A stretch of DNA of 12,976 nucleotides. It comes from Deltaproteobacteria bacterium (GTDB taxonomy: Bacteria; UBA10199; DSSB01). The DNA is taken from positions 1 through 12,976 of the forward strand of contig JAJFLL010000229.1 in the NCBI GenBank assembly GCA_021772695.1, written 5' to 3'. The position numbers and the translations under genes are program-made. A model generated the notes under the pieces. That model was given only the letters and a program-made list of their open reading frames with translations. It was not told the DNA's origin and made no database searches. Within the stretch, counting starts at the first letter, position 1; every line of letters starts with the position of its first letter. This document shows positions 1 through 6,455 of the stretch, in pieces.

Positions 1-3000
1 ATGGCACCGTTGGTAGCCGCATCACTGACGCTAACGCCGCTGGTGGAACTCATGGCCAAGATACCCGGGGCCCCGCGTGAAATGCACAGGATATTCCATA
101 GGGTATTTAGGCTGGTGCGAATTCGTACGGCAGTGGGCAGACCCTCTAGTCGGGTCTGGGCCATTTCACCGACCCGTGGGCTCTCAGACATGATTTGGTA
201 AATTTGTCCGGCGGCGCCGTGATAACCATCGGCTTCTAAGAGTCCGCCCAATTCCAAGGCACTATGGTCGAAGCTTTCGTCGGCCACCGCTGGGTTGTCG
301 ACGGTTTGTAAAAAACGCTCTACGTTTCCGGCCACATGAAATTCCGCCAGCCCCATGGTGAAATGAGGAAAGCGTCCATTACCCGATACCTGGTCGATGG
401 CGTCGCGAATACTGGTGCATGTTCCTGAACTGATCAGTCGCTCCACTTCTTCCCAACCCGCCAAGGTATCCCGTTCCATTTGTTCCGGTGACGCCGAACG
501 GTCCCAATCGAAGGTTTCGGCCAAAAACCGATTGGCATCACCGGTTAGCGAATCCCGGAATTCTCGCCCCCGTTGGATGAAATTTAGCGATACGGAGCGA
601 AGGATGGCGATGGTCTGCAGGGAACGCTGCACCCGGCTGCCGTTTTGCAAATTTTCTAACAGGGTCTGGGCTAAAGGGTGTTGGGGAAGCGTCGATAATA
701 ATGAGATGGCCTCGGAGTTGTTACCATTATTGATGGCGATCAGGGCTTGGGCCAAGGTAGCCGTCTCCCGTACTTCTCTGGGGGCCGAATCTCCGGCCAA
801 GTCGATGATATCCTGAAGGACGACGTTGGCCTCTTCAGCCATGCCCGTTTGTTGCAGGGTTGTAGAAATCATCATGGCCAGGGCCATGCGTCCGGATACT
901 TGTTCCGGTTCGGTCATGGTAGCCAGTTGGGCGGTAAGGGGTTGCAGACATTCTTGCACCCGGTCTTGCAACTGTAGTTGGGAAAAAATTTGTGCGGCGG
1001 CCCATTGGCGTTCTTGACTGGGATCTAAATTTAGGCCCATTTGCACCAATAGATCATGGGTTTCCGGAGGACTGCCTTCTTGAGCGAGGATGGTGTGCGC
1101 CGCTTGGGAGGCGTCAGCGAATTCTTGGATGTCTCGCAATTGCAGACCGGTGATCCAATGGGCATTGCCCGGTGCCTCGTCGGTCCCAACGGATTGGTCG
1201 AGGCGGCTTTGTAGATCGGCAGCCACGGCGTCGAAGATTTCCCGCTGTTCTGGGGGCACTCCGCCTTCAGGGGTGATGATTTCCGTTAATATCGTTCCGG
1301 TGCTTCTCGTCAGACCTTGAATCTGCGTTTCTAAAGGGGTCGAATCAATGACGGTAGGGTCACCGCTGGCCAAGGCGCGGTAAGCCATGCCCCGTTGCAA
1401 CATGGCGGAACTTTGTTCCAGTTGAAAGTCCTGGGGTAAATCCGGATTTTCCAGCAAAGCCGTATGCCAGAGGCTCAGATCGATTAATAAATCATGCCCC
1501 ACGATCTCTCGTGCCGACTGTCGGGTACTCTCCCTCACCTCTGCACCCGGCTGGTCTAGAGTACCAAAGGAAAGGGTGGTCACGGTCCAGGTAATGATGC
1601 CGTCCAAAACCCCTAGAGTACCGTCAATATCGGCGGCCCGTTCGGCTTGGCCAAGATCGGAATCCAGGAGCAATTGATTGATCTGGACCAAATTGCCTGC
1701 CAGCTCCACTCGGGAACGGCCGGTTATGCTCGATGACTCACCTCGTAACTCGGTGCGTAGCTCACCGCGCAGGTTTCTCAGTTGGGTTTCCACACGGGCT
1801 TGGGATTGGGGCAGTCTTATGGTCGAATAATAATTAAGGGCCAAAATTAAGGATTGGGAGCGGGTGGCCAAATCCGCCGAATCGCTCGCCTCAAGACGGG
1901 CCGCGATTTCACGGCCCCGAGCCTGCATGCGGTTGGCAGGACCGATGTCGGCGCCCTGCAACGCACGGCCCATTGCCGTATAAACCTGAATGCGATCTAG
2001 GTCGGTGGCATCTTCGGGTAGGGAATTTTCTAATAAATTGAGGATCTCGCGAACGCCGGGACTATCGCGAAGTTCGATACAATTTTGCAAGGCCTCAAGC
2101 AAGGCACCGCGACGGGCGGGGAGGGATTCTAGGGCTTGGGCCTGTTCGATGGCCCCATGGGCCTCTTGCATCTCACCCAGCCAAGTGCTCAAGGCCTCTG
2201 TACTCAATCGAAGTATCAAGCGTCGGTCATTGGTATCGATCAGTTGGTTGCAGAAAGATTCTAAATATGGGGCCGCCTCCGCCGGAAAAGCACCGCCGCA
2301 GTTTTCCCGAAACCGCTCGGCGACGGCCATCATGCTTTGATGGATTTCCTCTTCACTTAGGGTGATGGGGACCGAATCGACTTCGGGGGAAATCGTGCCA
2401 TCGACTCGAGCGCGAATTTCCATCCAACCGGCGAAAATCTGTAGGTAGTGCTCGGTGCGGGTGCCGGCATCCATTTGTCCTGCAGGCACCTGGCTCAGAA
2501 GGGACTCCCAAACTTCCAGGTCCATACGCGAACCGGCAAAGTGTCCTAAGTCTTGGCTCAGCTCGGTGACGAGGCGTGCATTAGCCAATTGCAGAGGCGT
2601 CGGTTGCCCGCCTTCTGGAACGGCGAGGGTTCCACGAAGAAAATCCCTGAGGGTTTGGGTGGCCCGGTTCACACCGGCCAAGCCCGCTTGGTAACTTTCT
2701 CGTTGGGCCACATGGGCATCGGCCGCGGTGGAGTCCCAAACACTTCGAGTGGGCACGTGGGCTTCATGGAATTCCATGACCGAACCATAATATTGTCTGA
2801 GCATCCTGAGGGTAGCTTGCAATCGTGTCGGATCATTGGGCAGGGCCTCTGAAATTCGGGTGGCCATGGTTTCTAATTCAGGAAGCATCTCTCTGGCTTC
2901 AGCATCTTGGCCCTGACGAATACTGTCGAATTGTCGGAGGCGGTCGGAAAAGCCGGCGAGCAATGGATCTCGGGCTCCCTCCATTTGGGTTCTCAATAAT

Positions 3001-3797
3001 TCCAGGCTTTCGGTGCTTGCCGCATCGGTCCCCGATTCCGTCGTCGCCATCAGGTGAGTTCGCACCACCGAGTAACGGCGAACGATGGCGGAGTATTGTT
3101 CCAATCGGTCTTGTGGTGAAATATCATCGTCGGGCAAACGATCTAATAATTGATTCCAGCGCACCGTATCTTCGTGCAGGGATTCGATGTCGCCCATAGA
3201 TTCACTGAGTGAGGCGACGGTGCGGGCATGCTCCACTTGTTGTCGAGTAACTGAGGTGTCAGAACTCTGGTCGGGCAAGGTGCGAGCGAGTTGGTCACGC
3301 AAGGTTCTCATGTCGGTTTCTACTTGGCCCAAACCCGAATTGAGTTGTTGGGTAAGTGGGGTTTCCAGGGGAGCGGGTAGACTTGCAAATGCCAGCCGGT
3401 AGGCTCGTTGCATCATGACCAAATCCGCACGCAGTTCACCGGGACGGGTGCGTAAATGAGTCTGGATATCTTGAATGGCAGGAAGCAGCTGGCTCTGAAT
3501 AAATTCGGTGTTGGCCGTGGTGTCGCCTCTGGAAGCTACGCGAAGTTGTTCGACACAAGTACGGAGCCGGTCTCTGGGTCCCTGAGTGGCGCCGGAGCTA
3601 CGGTCACGGTCGGTCCGGTCTTCCAAATGGGCCAAGACCTCCCGTACTTCAGGTGAGGGAATAGATGGGGAGGCGGGTGTTGTCCTAGCCGCTGAGGCCT
3701 CTGCACCTTCGGAAGCTTGGGGGATTTCCGTTCGTGGATCGGTGGAACTTGGGACCGGGGGCGTTGGTCGGGTGGGTCGATCGCGAATACCGCTCAT
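1..3797 (-). CDS. Giant helix-rich hypothetical protein (3' end outside window)
   Basis: Reading the minus strand from the ATG at 3797-3795 gives 1265 codons plus two bases with no stop, so the C-terminus lies beyond the left edge. The start is supported by GGAG (3805-3808) seven bases upstream. Residues 1 to about 50 are Pro/Ser/Thr/Arg-rich and probably disordered, with no signal peptide. The rest is rich in Leu, Ala, Glu, Gln and Arg with amphipathic helix patterns, few Cys and no obvious transmembrane segment. Around residues 1170-1220 the pattern (LELGGLLEADGYHGAAGQIY) resembles a degenerate TPR-like helical hairpin. The last visible 40 residues turn more hydrophobic and Gly/Ser-rich. 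I recognise no catalytic motif and no family. An intracellular scaffold or helical solenoid is the simplest inference; a surface or secreted giant is possible if the missing C-terminus carries an export signal. It is transcribed divergently from the gene at 4185. Confidence 0.85.
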   Translation of the reverse strand, partial: MSGIRDRPTRPTPPVPSSTDPRTEIPQASEGAEASAARTTPASPSIPSPEVREVLAHLEDRTDRDRSSGATQGPRDRLRTCVEQLRVASRGDTTANTEFIQSQLLPAIQDIQTHLRTRPGELRADLVMMQRAYRLAFASLPAPLETPLTQQLNSGLGQVETDMRTLRDQLARTLPDQSSDTSVTRQQVEHARTVASLSESMGDIESLHEDTVRWNQLLDRLPDDDISPQDRLEQYSAIVRRYSVVRTHLMATTESGTDAASTESLELLRTQMEGARDPLLAGFSDRLRQFDSIRQGQDAEAREMLPELETMATRISEALPNDPTRLQATLRMLRQYYGSVMEFHEAHVPTRSVWDSTAADAHVAQRESYQAGLAGVNRATQTLRDFLRGTLAVPEGGQPTPLQLANARLVTELSQDLGHFAGSRMDLEVWESLLSQVPAGQMDAGTRTEHYLQIFAGWMEIRARVDGTISPEVDSVPITLSEEEIHQSMMAVAERFRENCGGAFPAEAAPYLESFCNQLIDTNDRRLILRLSTEALSTWLGEMQEAHGAIEQAQALESLPARRGALLEALQNCIELRDSPGVREILNLLENSLPEDATDLDRIQVYTAMGRALQGADIGPANRMQARGREIAARLEASDSADLATRSQSLILALNYYSTIRLPQSQARVETQLRNLRGELRTELRGESSSITGRSRVELAGNLVQINQLLLDSDLGQAERAADIDGTLGVLDGIITWTVTTLSFGTLDQPGAEVRESTRQSAREIVGHDLLIDLSLWHTALLENPDLPQDFQLEQSSAMLQRGMAYRALASGDPTVIDSTPLETQIQGLTRSTGTILTEIITPEGGVPPEQREIFDAVAADLQSRLDQSVGTDEAPGNAHWITGLQLRDIQEFADASQAAHTILAQEGSPPETHDLLVQMGLNLDPSQERQWAAAQIFSQLQLQDRVQECLQPLTAQLATMTEPEQVSGRMALAMMISTTLQQTGMAEEANVVLQDIIDLAGDSAPREVRETATLAQALIAINNGNNSEAISLLSTLPQHPLAQTLLENLQNGSRVQRSLQTIAILRSVSLNFIQRGREFRDSLTGDANRFLAETFDWDRSASPEQMERDTLAGWEEVERLISSGTCTSIRDAIDQVSGNGRFPHFTMGLAEFHVAGNVERFLQTVDNPAVADESFDHSALELGGLLEADGYHGAAGQIYQIMSESPRVGEMAQTRLEGLPTAVRIRTSLNTLWNILCISRGAPGILAMSSTSGVSVSDAATNGA

Positions 3798-3818
3798 GCA
3801 AAAACTCCAGCTGTCATT

Positions 3819-3827
3819 AATATAGCA
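3819..3827 (-). promoter_or_regulatory. Extended -10 promoter candidate for the giant gene
   Basis: On the minus strand the sequence reads TGCTATATT, an extended -10 (TG-N-TATATT, 5 of 6 matches to TATAAT). There is no convincing -35 at 16-18 bases, which extended -10 promoters can tolerate. Transcription would start near 3812, leaving a leader of about 15 bases that just contains the GGAG ribosome binding site. Confidence 0.4.
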
Positions 3828-3830
3828 TGC

Positions 3831-3852
3831 CCCGGTAACTAGGGTTATCGGG
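3831..3852 (+). other. 9-bp hairpin in the divergent region
   Basis: CCCGGTAAC (3831-3839) pairs with GTTATCGGG (3844-3852) around the tetraloop TAGG, with one G-U pair. GCA (3825-3827) can extend it with TGC (3853-3855) across a three-base bulge. The fold is perfect only in plus-sense RNA; in minus-sense RNA the G-U becomes an A-C mismatch. Its role is unknown. It overlaps the spacer upstream of the minus-strand -10. Confidence 0.4.
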
Positions 3853-3858
3853 TGCAAG

Positions 3859-3908
3859 TCCCCTAAAAGTTGAGTGTTTTTTTATCCTTACCCCCTCATT
3901 TTAGGGGA
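3859..3908. repeat. 10-bp inverted repeat with a competing inner stem
   Basis: TCCCCTAAAA (3859-3868) is the exact reverse complement of TTTTAGGGGA (3899-3908), separated by 30 bases. The AGGGG at 3903-3907 can instead pair with the nearby CCCCT at 3892-3896 around a six-base loop. The two pairings exclude each other. The right arm is followed by AGTTTTTC, giving a weak terminator-like form for plus-strand transcripts. If the minus promoter at 3951-3980 is used, the whole element lies in the giant gene's leader RNA. Confidence 0.5.
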
Positions 3909-3930
3909 GTTTTTCCCGGAATGGGAAGCA

Positions 3931-3958
3931 TTGTCCGGTTTTGGGGCATTAGTATAAT
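3931..3958 (+). promoter_or_regulatory. Sigma70-type promoter for the plus-strand leader and gene at 4185
   Basis: TTGTCC (3931-3936, 4 of 6 to TTGACA) is separated by 16 bases from a perfect TATAAT (3953-3958). The predicted start is near 3965, which is the first base of an AAGGAG ribosome binding site for the short ORF at 3974. The transcript would carry a leader of about 220 bases before the ATG at 4185. Confidence 0.55.
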
Positions 3959-3980
3959 AATCTCAAGGAGTTAATGAAAA
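3951..3980 (-). promoter_or_regulatory. Possible upstream promoter of the giant gene, overlapping the plus -10
   Basis: On the minus strand TTTTCA (3980-3975, 4 of 6 to TTGACA), an 18-base spacer and TATACT (3956-3951, 5 of 6) form a sigma70-like promoter. Its -10 shares four bases with the plus-strand TATAAT, so the two polymerases could not bind at once. A start near 3944 would give a structured leader of about 150 bases. AT-rich sequence readily gives such matches, so confidence is limited. Confidence 0.3.
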
Positions 3981-4108
3981 GTCCCCTTCTGTACCTTTTG
4001 CAGTCCTCTTCCCCGCGATTTCAATTTCCATTCCCCTTAGCAACTTTCCCAAATGGGGCCCGATATGGAAACGTCGCCAATAGGAATTTTTCCCTCAAGG
4101 GTCTGTAG
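3974..4108 (+). CDS. Upstream ORF / possible leader peptide, 44 residues
   Basis: ATG at 3974 opens 44 codons ending in TAG at 4106-4108. AAGGAG (3965-3970) lies three bases upstream, shorter than optimal but a full match. The peptide starts MKSPLLYLLQSSSPRFQF and is otherwise rich in Phe, Pro and Asn. It matches no leader peptide I know and has no run of one regulatory amino acid. The stop codon falls inside the stem CTGTA (4103-4107) of a hairpin, so a terminating ribosome would open that structure. It is not in frame with the gene at 4185. It could be a regulatory leader ORF, a small protein, or chance. Confidence 0.35.
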   Translation: MKSPLLYLLQSSSPRFQFPFPLATFPNGARYGNVANRNFSLKGL

Positions 4109-4127
4109 GACATTTTACAGGGAAAAA
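4087..4127 (+). promoter_or_regulatory. Leader hairpin spanning the upstream ORF stop codon
   Basis: CTGTA (4103-4107) pairs with TACAG (4116-4120) around GGACATTT, and TTTTTCC (4087-4093) pairs with GGAAAAA (4121-4127) across a nine-base bulge on the 5' side. The fold ends 43 bases before the GGAGGT of the gene at 4185. No U-run follows, so it is not a standard terminator; a translation-linked or stability role is inference. Confidence 0.4.
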
Positions 4128-4184
4128 CTTCGATTTTAATTTAGAATTTTTTGCTTTCCTCAACCCAGGTGGAGGTAATCCTTT

Positions 4185-5879
4185 ATGAGTTCAGTAACTT
4201 CCCGTCAAACCCAACCCTTTTACAATCACGATGCCGGTGTCTGCGAGGCCGCTCCTATCACTCCCGAGCCTGAAGCTCTTATGTGTGTGGCTTCCGAGTC
4301 AAGGATCTTAGCCCGTCGACCCTCCATTGATTTGGGTCAGCGCTACCGAGCCAGCTTGCAACAGCATTTGTTGACCCGCAATGTGGTGATCGATCCTTCG
4401 CAATTGGCTGCCGGTGCCTCGGGCAGTTCCCGAGTGGCGACGCAGTCCAATCCTTTCGCTTCCAGTGTTTTGGGCTTAGGCGTCGGAACTATGTTTTCCT
4501 TAACCGGATGTGCTTCTGAAACCAACGAGTTACCTCCCACCGATGAAGAACCCATGGATCCTCCTACGGAAGATCCCGATCCCGTCGAAGGTGATCAAGA
4601 TGCCGTGGGTGCCATCAACGGCGATCATGCCTCGGGTGAATGTTTGAATCCCGCTGACTTGTTACTCAGCCACGTGGATTCCTCGATTTTAATGGTTTGT
4701 GGTGACGACCCCGCCGTCGATGGCGGTGCCGGTCCTGGACGAATTGAAGTTGTCAATCCTGGTGAAAGCACCGGATCCGTACCCTTCTTGACCGTCCCCA
4801 CTGTGATTGCCGATGATGCGGCCCGCCCCGTGCGTTTGAGCAGCGGTGCTTCCCAAGAGGGTACTTCCCTGATCGTGGCCGGTTTAGCGCCTTCGGGCAA
4901 CCAAGCCGACTATGAAAGCAATCCCAATATTTTTAAGAACTCTGGCCTGTTGGCCCTGTCGCAGACCGGTGGAGTTCCCGACAGCAATAGCGTGGTTGAA
5001 TTCGATGCCTTGGGCTTTGACTTCCCTTTTCCCTTGGCCAACGTTTCCGCACCGGAAAACCAAGCCGTGGTCAGCAGCATCCAACCCAATACGCCCGTAT
5101 CCATGACCATCGTGGGTGACACCCTGTATGTCTTGAACGCCAATATGGCCCTCAATCAACAGGCTGCCCTCGAAGGGCTTGAGGTCCTCGATTACGCTCC
5201 AGCAACGATTCATGCCTATACCATTGGTGACGGCGGTTCCTTGACCCCGCAACCCTTGGGTGCCGTAGAAATGACCGTAGATGGTGAAGCGGCTCCCGGC
5301 CATGCCTTACCGCTGTTCGGACAATACGCCCCTGCGGCCATCACCACTACACCCGACGGACGTCTGGCTGTGTTGATTCGCGGCATCGGCGGTGGCGATA
5401 ATCCCAGTCGAATTTTATTAATCAATCCAGAAAATCCTGCCGAAAGCCAAGAGATCACTCTCTCCGATTCCGCCGGACTAAATTTCTGGGCGGGTTCCTC
5501 CAACGAACTTCCCATCGTGGACTTCAATGGTGCGCCCCATGCCTTGGTGGGTGCCGGTGACGGTACTGGACGCTTGGCCATGGTGAACCTAGATGACGGA
5601 TCCACCAGCTACGTGGGAGTTTTCTCCGGCGAAGCCAATATCACCTCGGTGGTGGTCGATACTTCGGGAACCCAATTGGTTGCCGTGAGCGATACGGGTA
5701 ACGTGCGCAGTGTCAACCTGGCTGAAATCGACGATATTTCAGGATTGCCTAAGGTGGGACAAACCCACAGCATTCCAGCCGAACCCCGACTGGCCGCGCT
5801 TCGAGGTAACTCCATGATCATCGCCCATCCCACCAGTTACACGCAGGTGGAGGTGCAGACCCCCGAAGCCGGCGAATAG
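4185..5879 (+). CDS. Beta-propeller-like envelope protein with a distant lipobox
   Basis: This 564-residue protein starts at an ATG eight bases after a strong GGAGGT (4171-4176). Residues 1-90 have no ordinary signal peptide. Residues 93-109 (SSVLGLGVGTMFSLTGC) are hydrophobic and end in a textbook lipobox, LTGC, with Cys109. A Pro/Asp/Glu-rich linker (about 112-140) follows, as is usual just after a lipoprotein anchor. Residues about 155-560 repeat short beta-strand units such as TIVGDTLYVLN, TTPDGRLAVLI, VVDTSGTQLVAVSD and LRGNSMIIAHP, resembling lactonase/YVTN-type beta-propellers. Repeats are too diverged to count blades and I see no active site. If Cys109 is lipidated, Ala at +2 would favour the outer membrane under the E. 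coli Lol rule. The alternative is a non-lipidated protein in which LTGC is coincidental. It stands alone between the divergent control region and its own terminator at 5904. Confidence 0.75.
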   Translation: MSSVTSRQTQPFYNHDAGVCEAAPITPEPEALMCVASESRILARRPSIDLGQRYRASLQQHLLTRNVVIDPSQLAAGASGSSRVATQSNPFASSVLGLGVGTMFSLTGCASETNELPPTDEEPMDPPTEDPDPVEGDQDAVGAINGDHASGECLNPADLLLSHVDSSILMVCGDDPAVDGGAGPGRIEVVNPGESTGSVPFLTVPTVIADDAARPVRLSSGASQEGTSLIVAGLAPSGNQADYESNPNIFKNSGLLALSQTGGVPDSNSVVEFDALGFDFPFPLANVSAPENQAVVSSIQPNTPVSMTIVGDTLYVLNANMALNQQAALEGLEVLDYAPATIHAYTIGDGGSLTPQPLGAVEMTVDGEAAPGHALPLFGQYAPAAITTTPDGRLAVLIRGIGGGDNPSRILLINPENPAESQEITLSDSAGLNFWAGSSNELPIVDFNGAPHALVGAGDGTGRLAMVNLDDGSTSYVGVFSGEANITSVVVDTSGTQLVAVSDTGNVRSVNLAEIDDISGLPKVGQTHSIPAEPRLAALRGNSMIIAHPTSYTQVEVQTPEAGE

Positions 5880-5903
5880 GCTCGGAGCACCGATTCAAGT
5901 TTC

Positions 5904-5939
5904 AACCCCGGTTGTCCTCAGGGAAACCGGGGTTTTTTT
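5904..5939 (+). terminator. Rho-independent terminator after the beta-propeller-like gene
   Basis: AACCCCGGTT (5904-5913) pairs perfectly with AACCGGGGTT (5925-5934). A bulged G, an inner TCC/GGA stem and a TCAG loop cap it. The downstream arm runs into seven T (5933-5939). It begins 25 bases after the stop at 5879 and is nearly identical to the terminator at 6390. Confidence 0.9.
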
Positions 5940-6037
5940 ATGGAAAAAACCGGAAGGGCGTCACGGTCGGACCAAGGGAAGGACCAATCCTTATGGGGCA
6001 TGGCCCTTTTCTAGTGCGAATACCAAAAAAACAATCT

Positions 6038-6067
6038 TTGACCCACCCTGTGGATTCCCGGTAGTAT
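6038..6067 (+). promoter_or_regulatory. Promoter candidate for the Cys-rich protein gene
   Basis: TTGACC (6038-6043, 5 of 6 to TTGACA), an 18-base spacer and TAGTAT (6062-6067, 4 of 6) would start transcription near 6074, about 47 bases before the ATG at 6121. The upstream terminator at 5904-5939 makes a separate promoter necessary. Confidence 0.45.
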
Positions 6068-6120
6068 GCACTTAATCATCTAGCCAATTGGCCTTTATTT
6101 CTGAAAACAAGAGGTATTCC

Positions 6121-6369
6121 ATGAAAAAAACTGTCATTATTCTAGCCGCTTTATTCCTTACTCTTTCGAGCAGCGGGTCGCTAATGGCCTTCACCCGTGG
6201 GGCTTGTAAGTCAGACGCTGCAAAATTTTGTCCCGACATCCCCTACGACCTCCATGAAAAGACTGAGATCAAGGAATGTCTCAAGAAGCACGTGGCCCAA
6301 CTCTCTGACGGTTGTAAAACCAATATCTTGGAAGCGGCGGTCAAAAAGGAAAGTAAGAAACAGGAATAG
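6121..6369 (+). CDS. Small exported Cys-rich repeat (GLG1-type) protein
   Basis: The 82-residue product starts at the ATG at 6121, preceded by AAGAGGT and a five-base spacer. A TTG 33 bases upstream is in frame, but it lacks a good ribosome binding site and would bury the signal peptide. Residues 1-23 are a Sec signal peptide (MKKTVIILAALFLTL..., likely cut near Ala23). The mature part has one unit of the cysteine-rich repeat first known from Golgi protein GLG1 (Pfam Cys_rich_FGFR): Cys29, Cys37, Cys53 and Cys65 in the order C-x7-C-x15-C-x11-C, with the family's KFC, ECLKKH and LSDGCK patterns. The four Cys probably form two disulfides in the periplasm. Bacterial members are common but their function is unknown. 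The tail is Lys-rich. The gene is single, flanked by terminators on both sides. Confidence 0.85.
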   Translation: MKKTVIILAALFLTLSSSGSLMAFTRGACKSDAAKFCPDIPYDLHEKTEIKECLKKHVAQLSDGCKTNILEAAVKKESKKQE

Positions 6370-6378
6370 TTCCGCTGT

Positions 6379-6425
6379 AAAAAAAGTTTAACCCCGGTGG
6401 TCCTTAGGGATCCCGGGGTTTTTTT
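6379..6425. terminator. Bidirectional rho-independent terminator between convergent genes
   Basis: AACCCCGG (6390-6397) pairs with CCGGGGTT (6413-6420). A bulged T, an inner GGTCC/GGATC stem and a TTAG loop cap it. The plus side continues into seven T (6419-6425). The left flank has seven A (6379-6385), so the minus strand also ends in a T-run four bases after the stem. It lies 20 bases after the stop at 6369 and about 30 bases beyond the minus-strand stop at 6456, so it can serve both convergent genes. Confidence 0.88.
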
Positions 6426-6455
6426 ATGGTGGCCAGCGATTGGAATTCTTTTCTT

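Larger units (their letters stand above)
3798..4184. other. Divergent intergenic control region
   Basis: This 387-base gap separates the divergent starts at 3797 (minus) and 4185 (plus). From left to right it holds an extended -10 for the minus gene, a 9-bp hairpin (3831-3852), a 10-bp inverted repeat with a competing inner stem (3859-3908), overlapping divergent promoter-like elements (3931-3980), a short upstream ORF (3974-4108) and a hairpin over that ORF's stop (4087-4127). It ends in a strong GGAGGT ribosome binding site (4171-4176). I see no tRNA or known riboswitch consensus in it. Confidence 0.6.

Noticed and set aside
397..816. Plus-strand open frames across 1-3800, the longest at 397-816.
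   Set aside because: They lie antisense to the long minus-strand frame, have no ribosome binding sites or family features, and read as low-quality Arg/Ser-rich shadows.
3829..3856. The CCGGTAACTAGGGTTATCGG stretch recalls the 3' stem of a c-di-GMP (GEMM-I) riboswitch.
   Set aside because: The defining 5' half, with its GGGCAAACC and GACGCAAAGCC-type segments, is absent in either orientation.
3848..3863. GGGTGCAAGTCCC resembles the T-arm of a tRNA.
   Set aside because: The T-loop is off by one key base, no matching 5' acceptor, D-arm or anticodon arm lies upstream, and no CCA-like end follows.
4305..4345. Possible twin-arginine signal (ARRPSIDL) in the propeller-like protein.
   Set aside because: The residues after RR do not fit the Tat consensus and no hydrophobic stretch follows directly; the next one is about 50 residues away.
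4343..5833. Minus-strand open frames of 70-139 codons within 4343-5833.
   Set aside because: They are antisense to the well-supported 4185-5879 gene, overlap each other and show no recognisable protein features.
5969..5990. Short direct repeat of GGACCAA between the two plus-strand genes.
   Set aside because: Two seven-base copies are too short to exceed chance, and nothing nearby suggests an operator or mobile element.
6088..6120. TTG at 6088 as the start of the Cys-rich protein.
   Set aside because: It would add 11 residues before a perfect signal peptide, and AAGAGGT is placed for the ATG at 6121.
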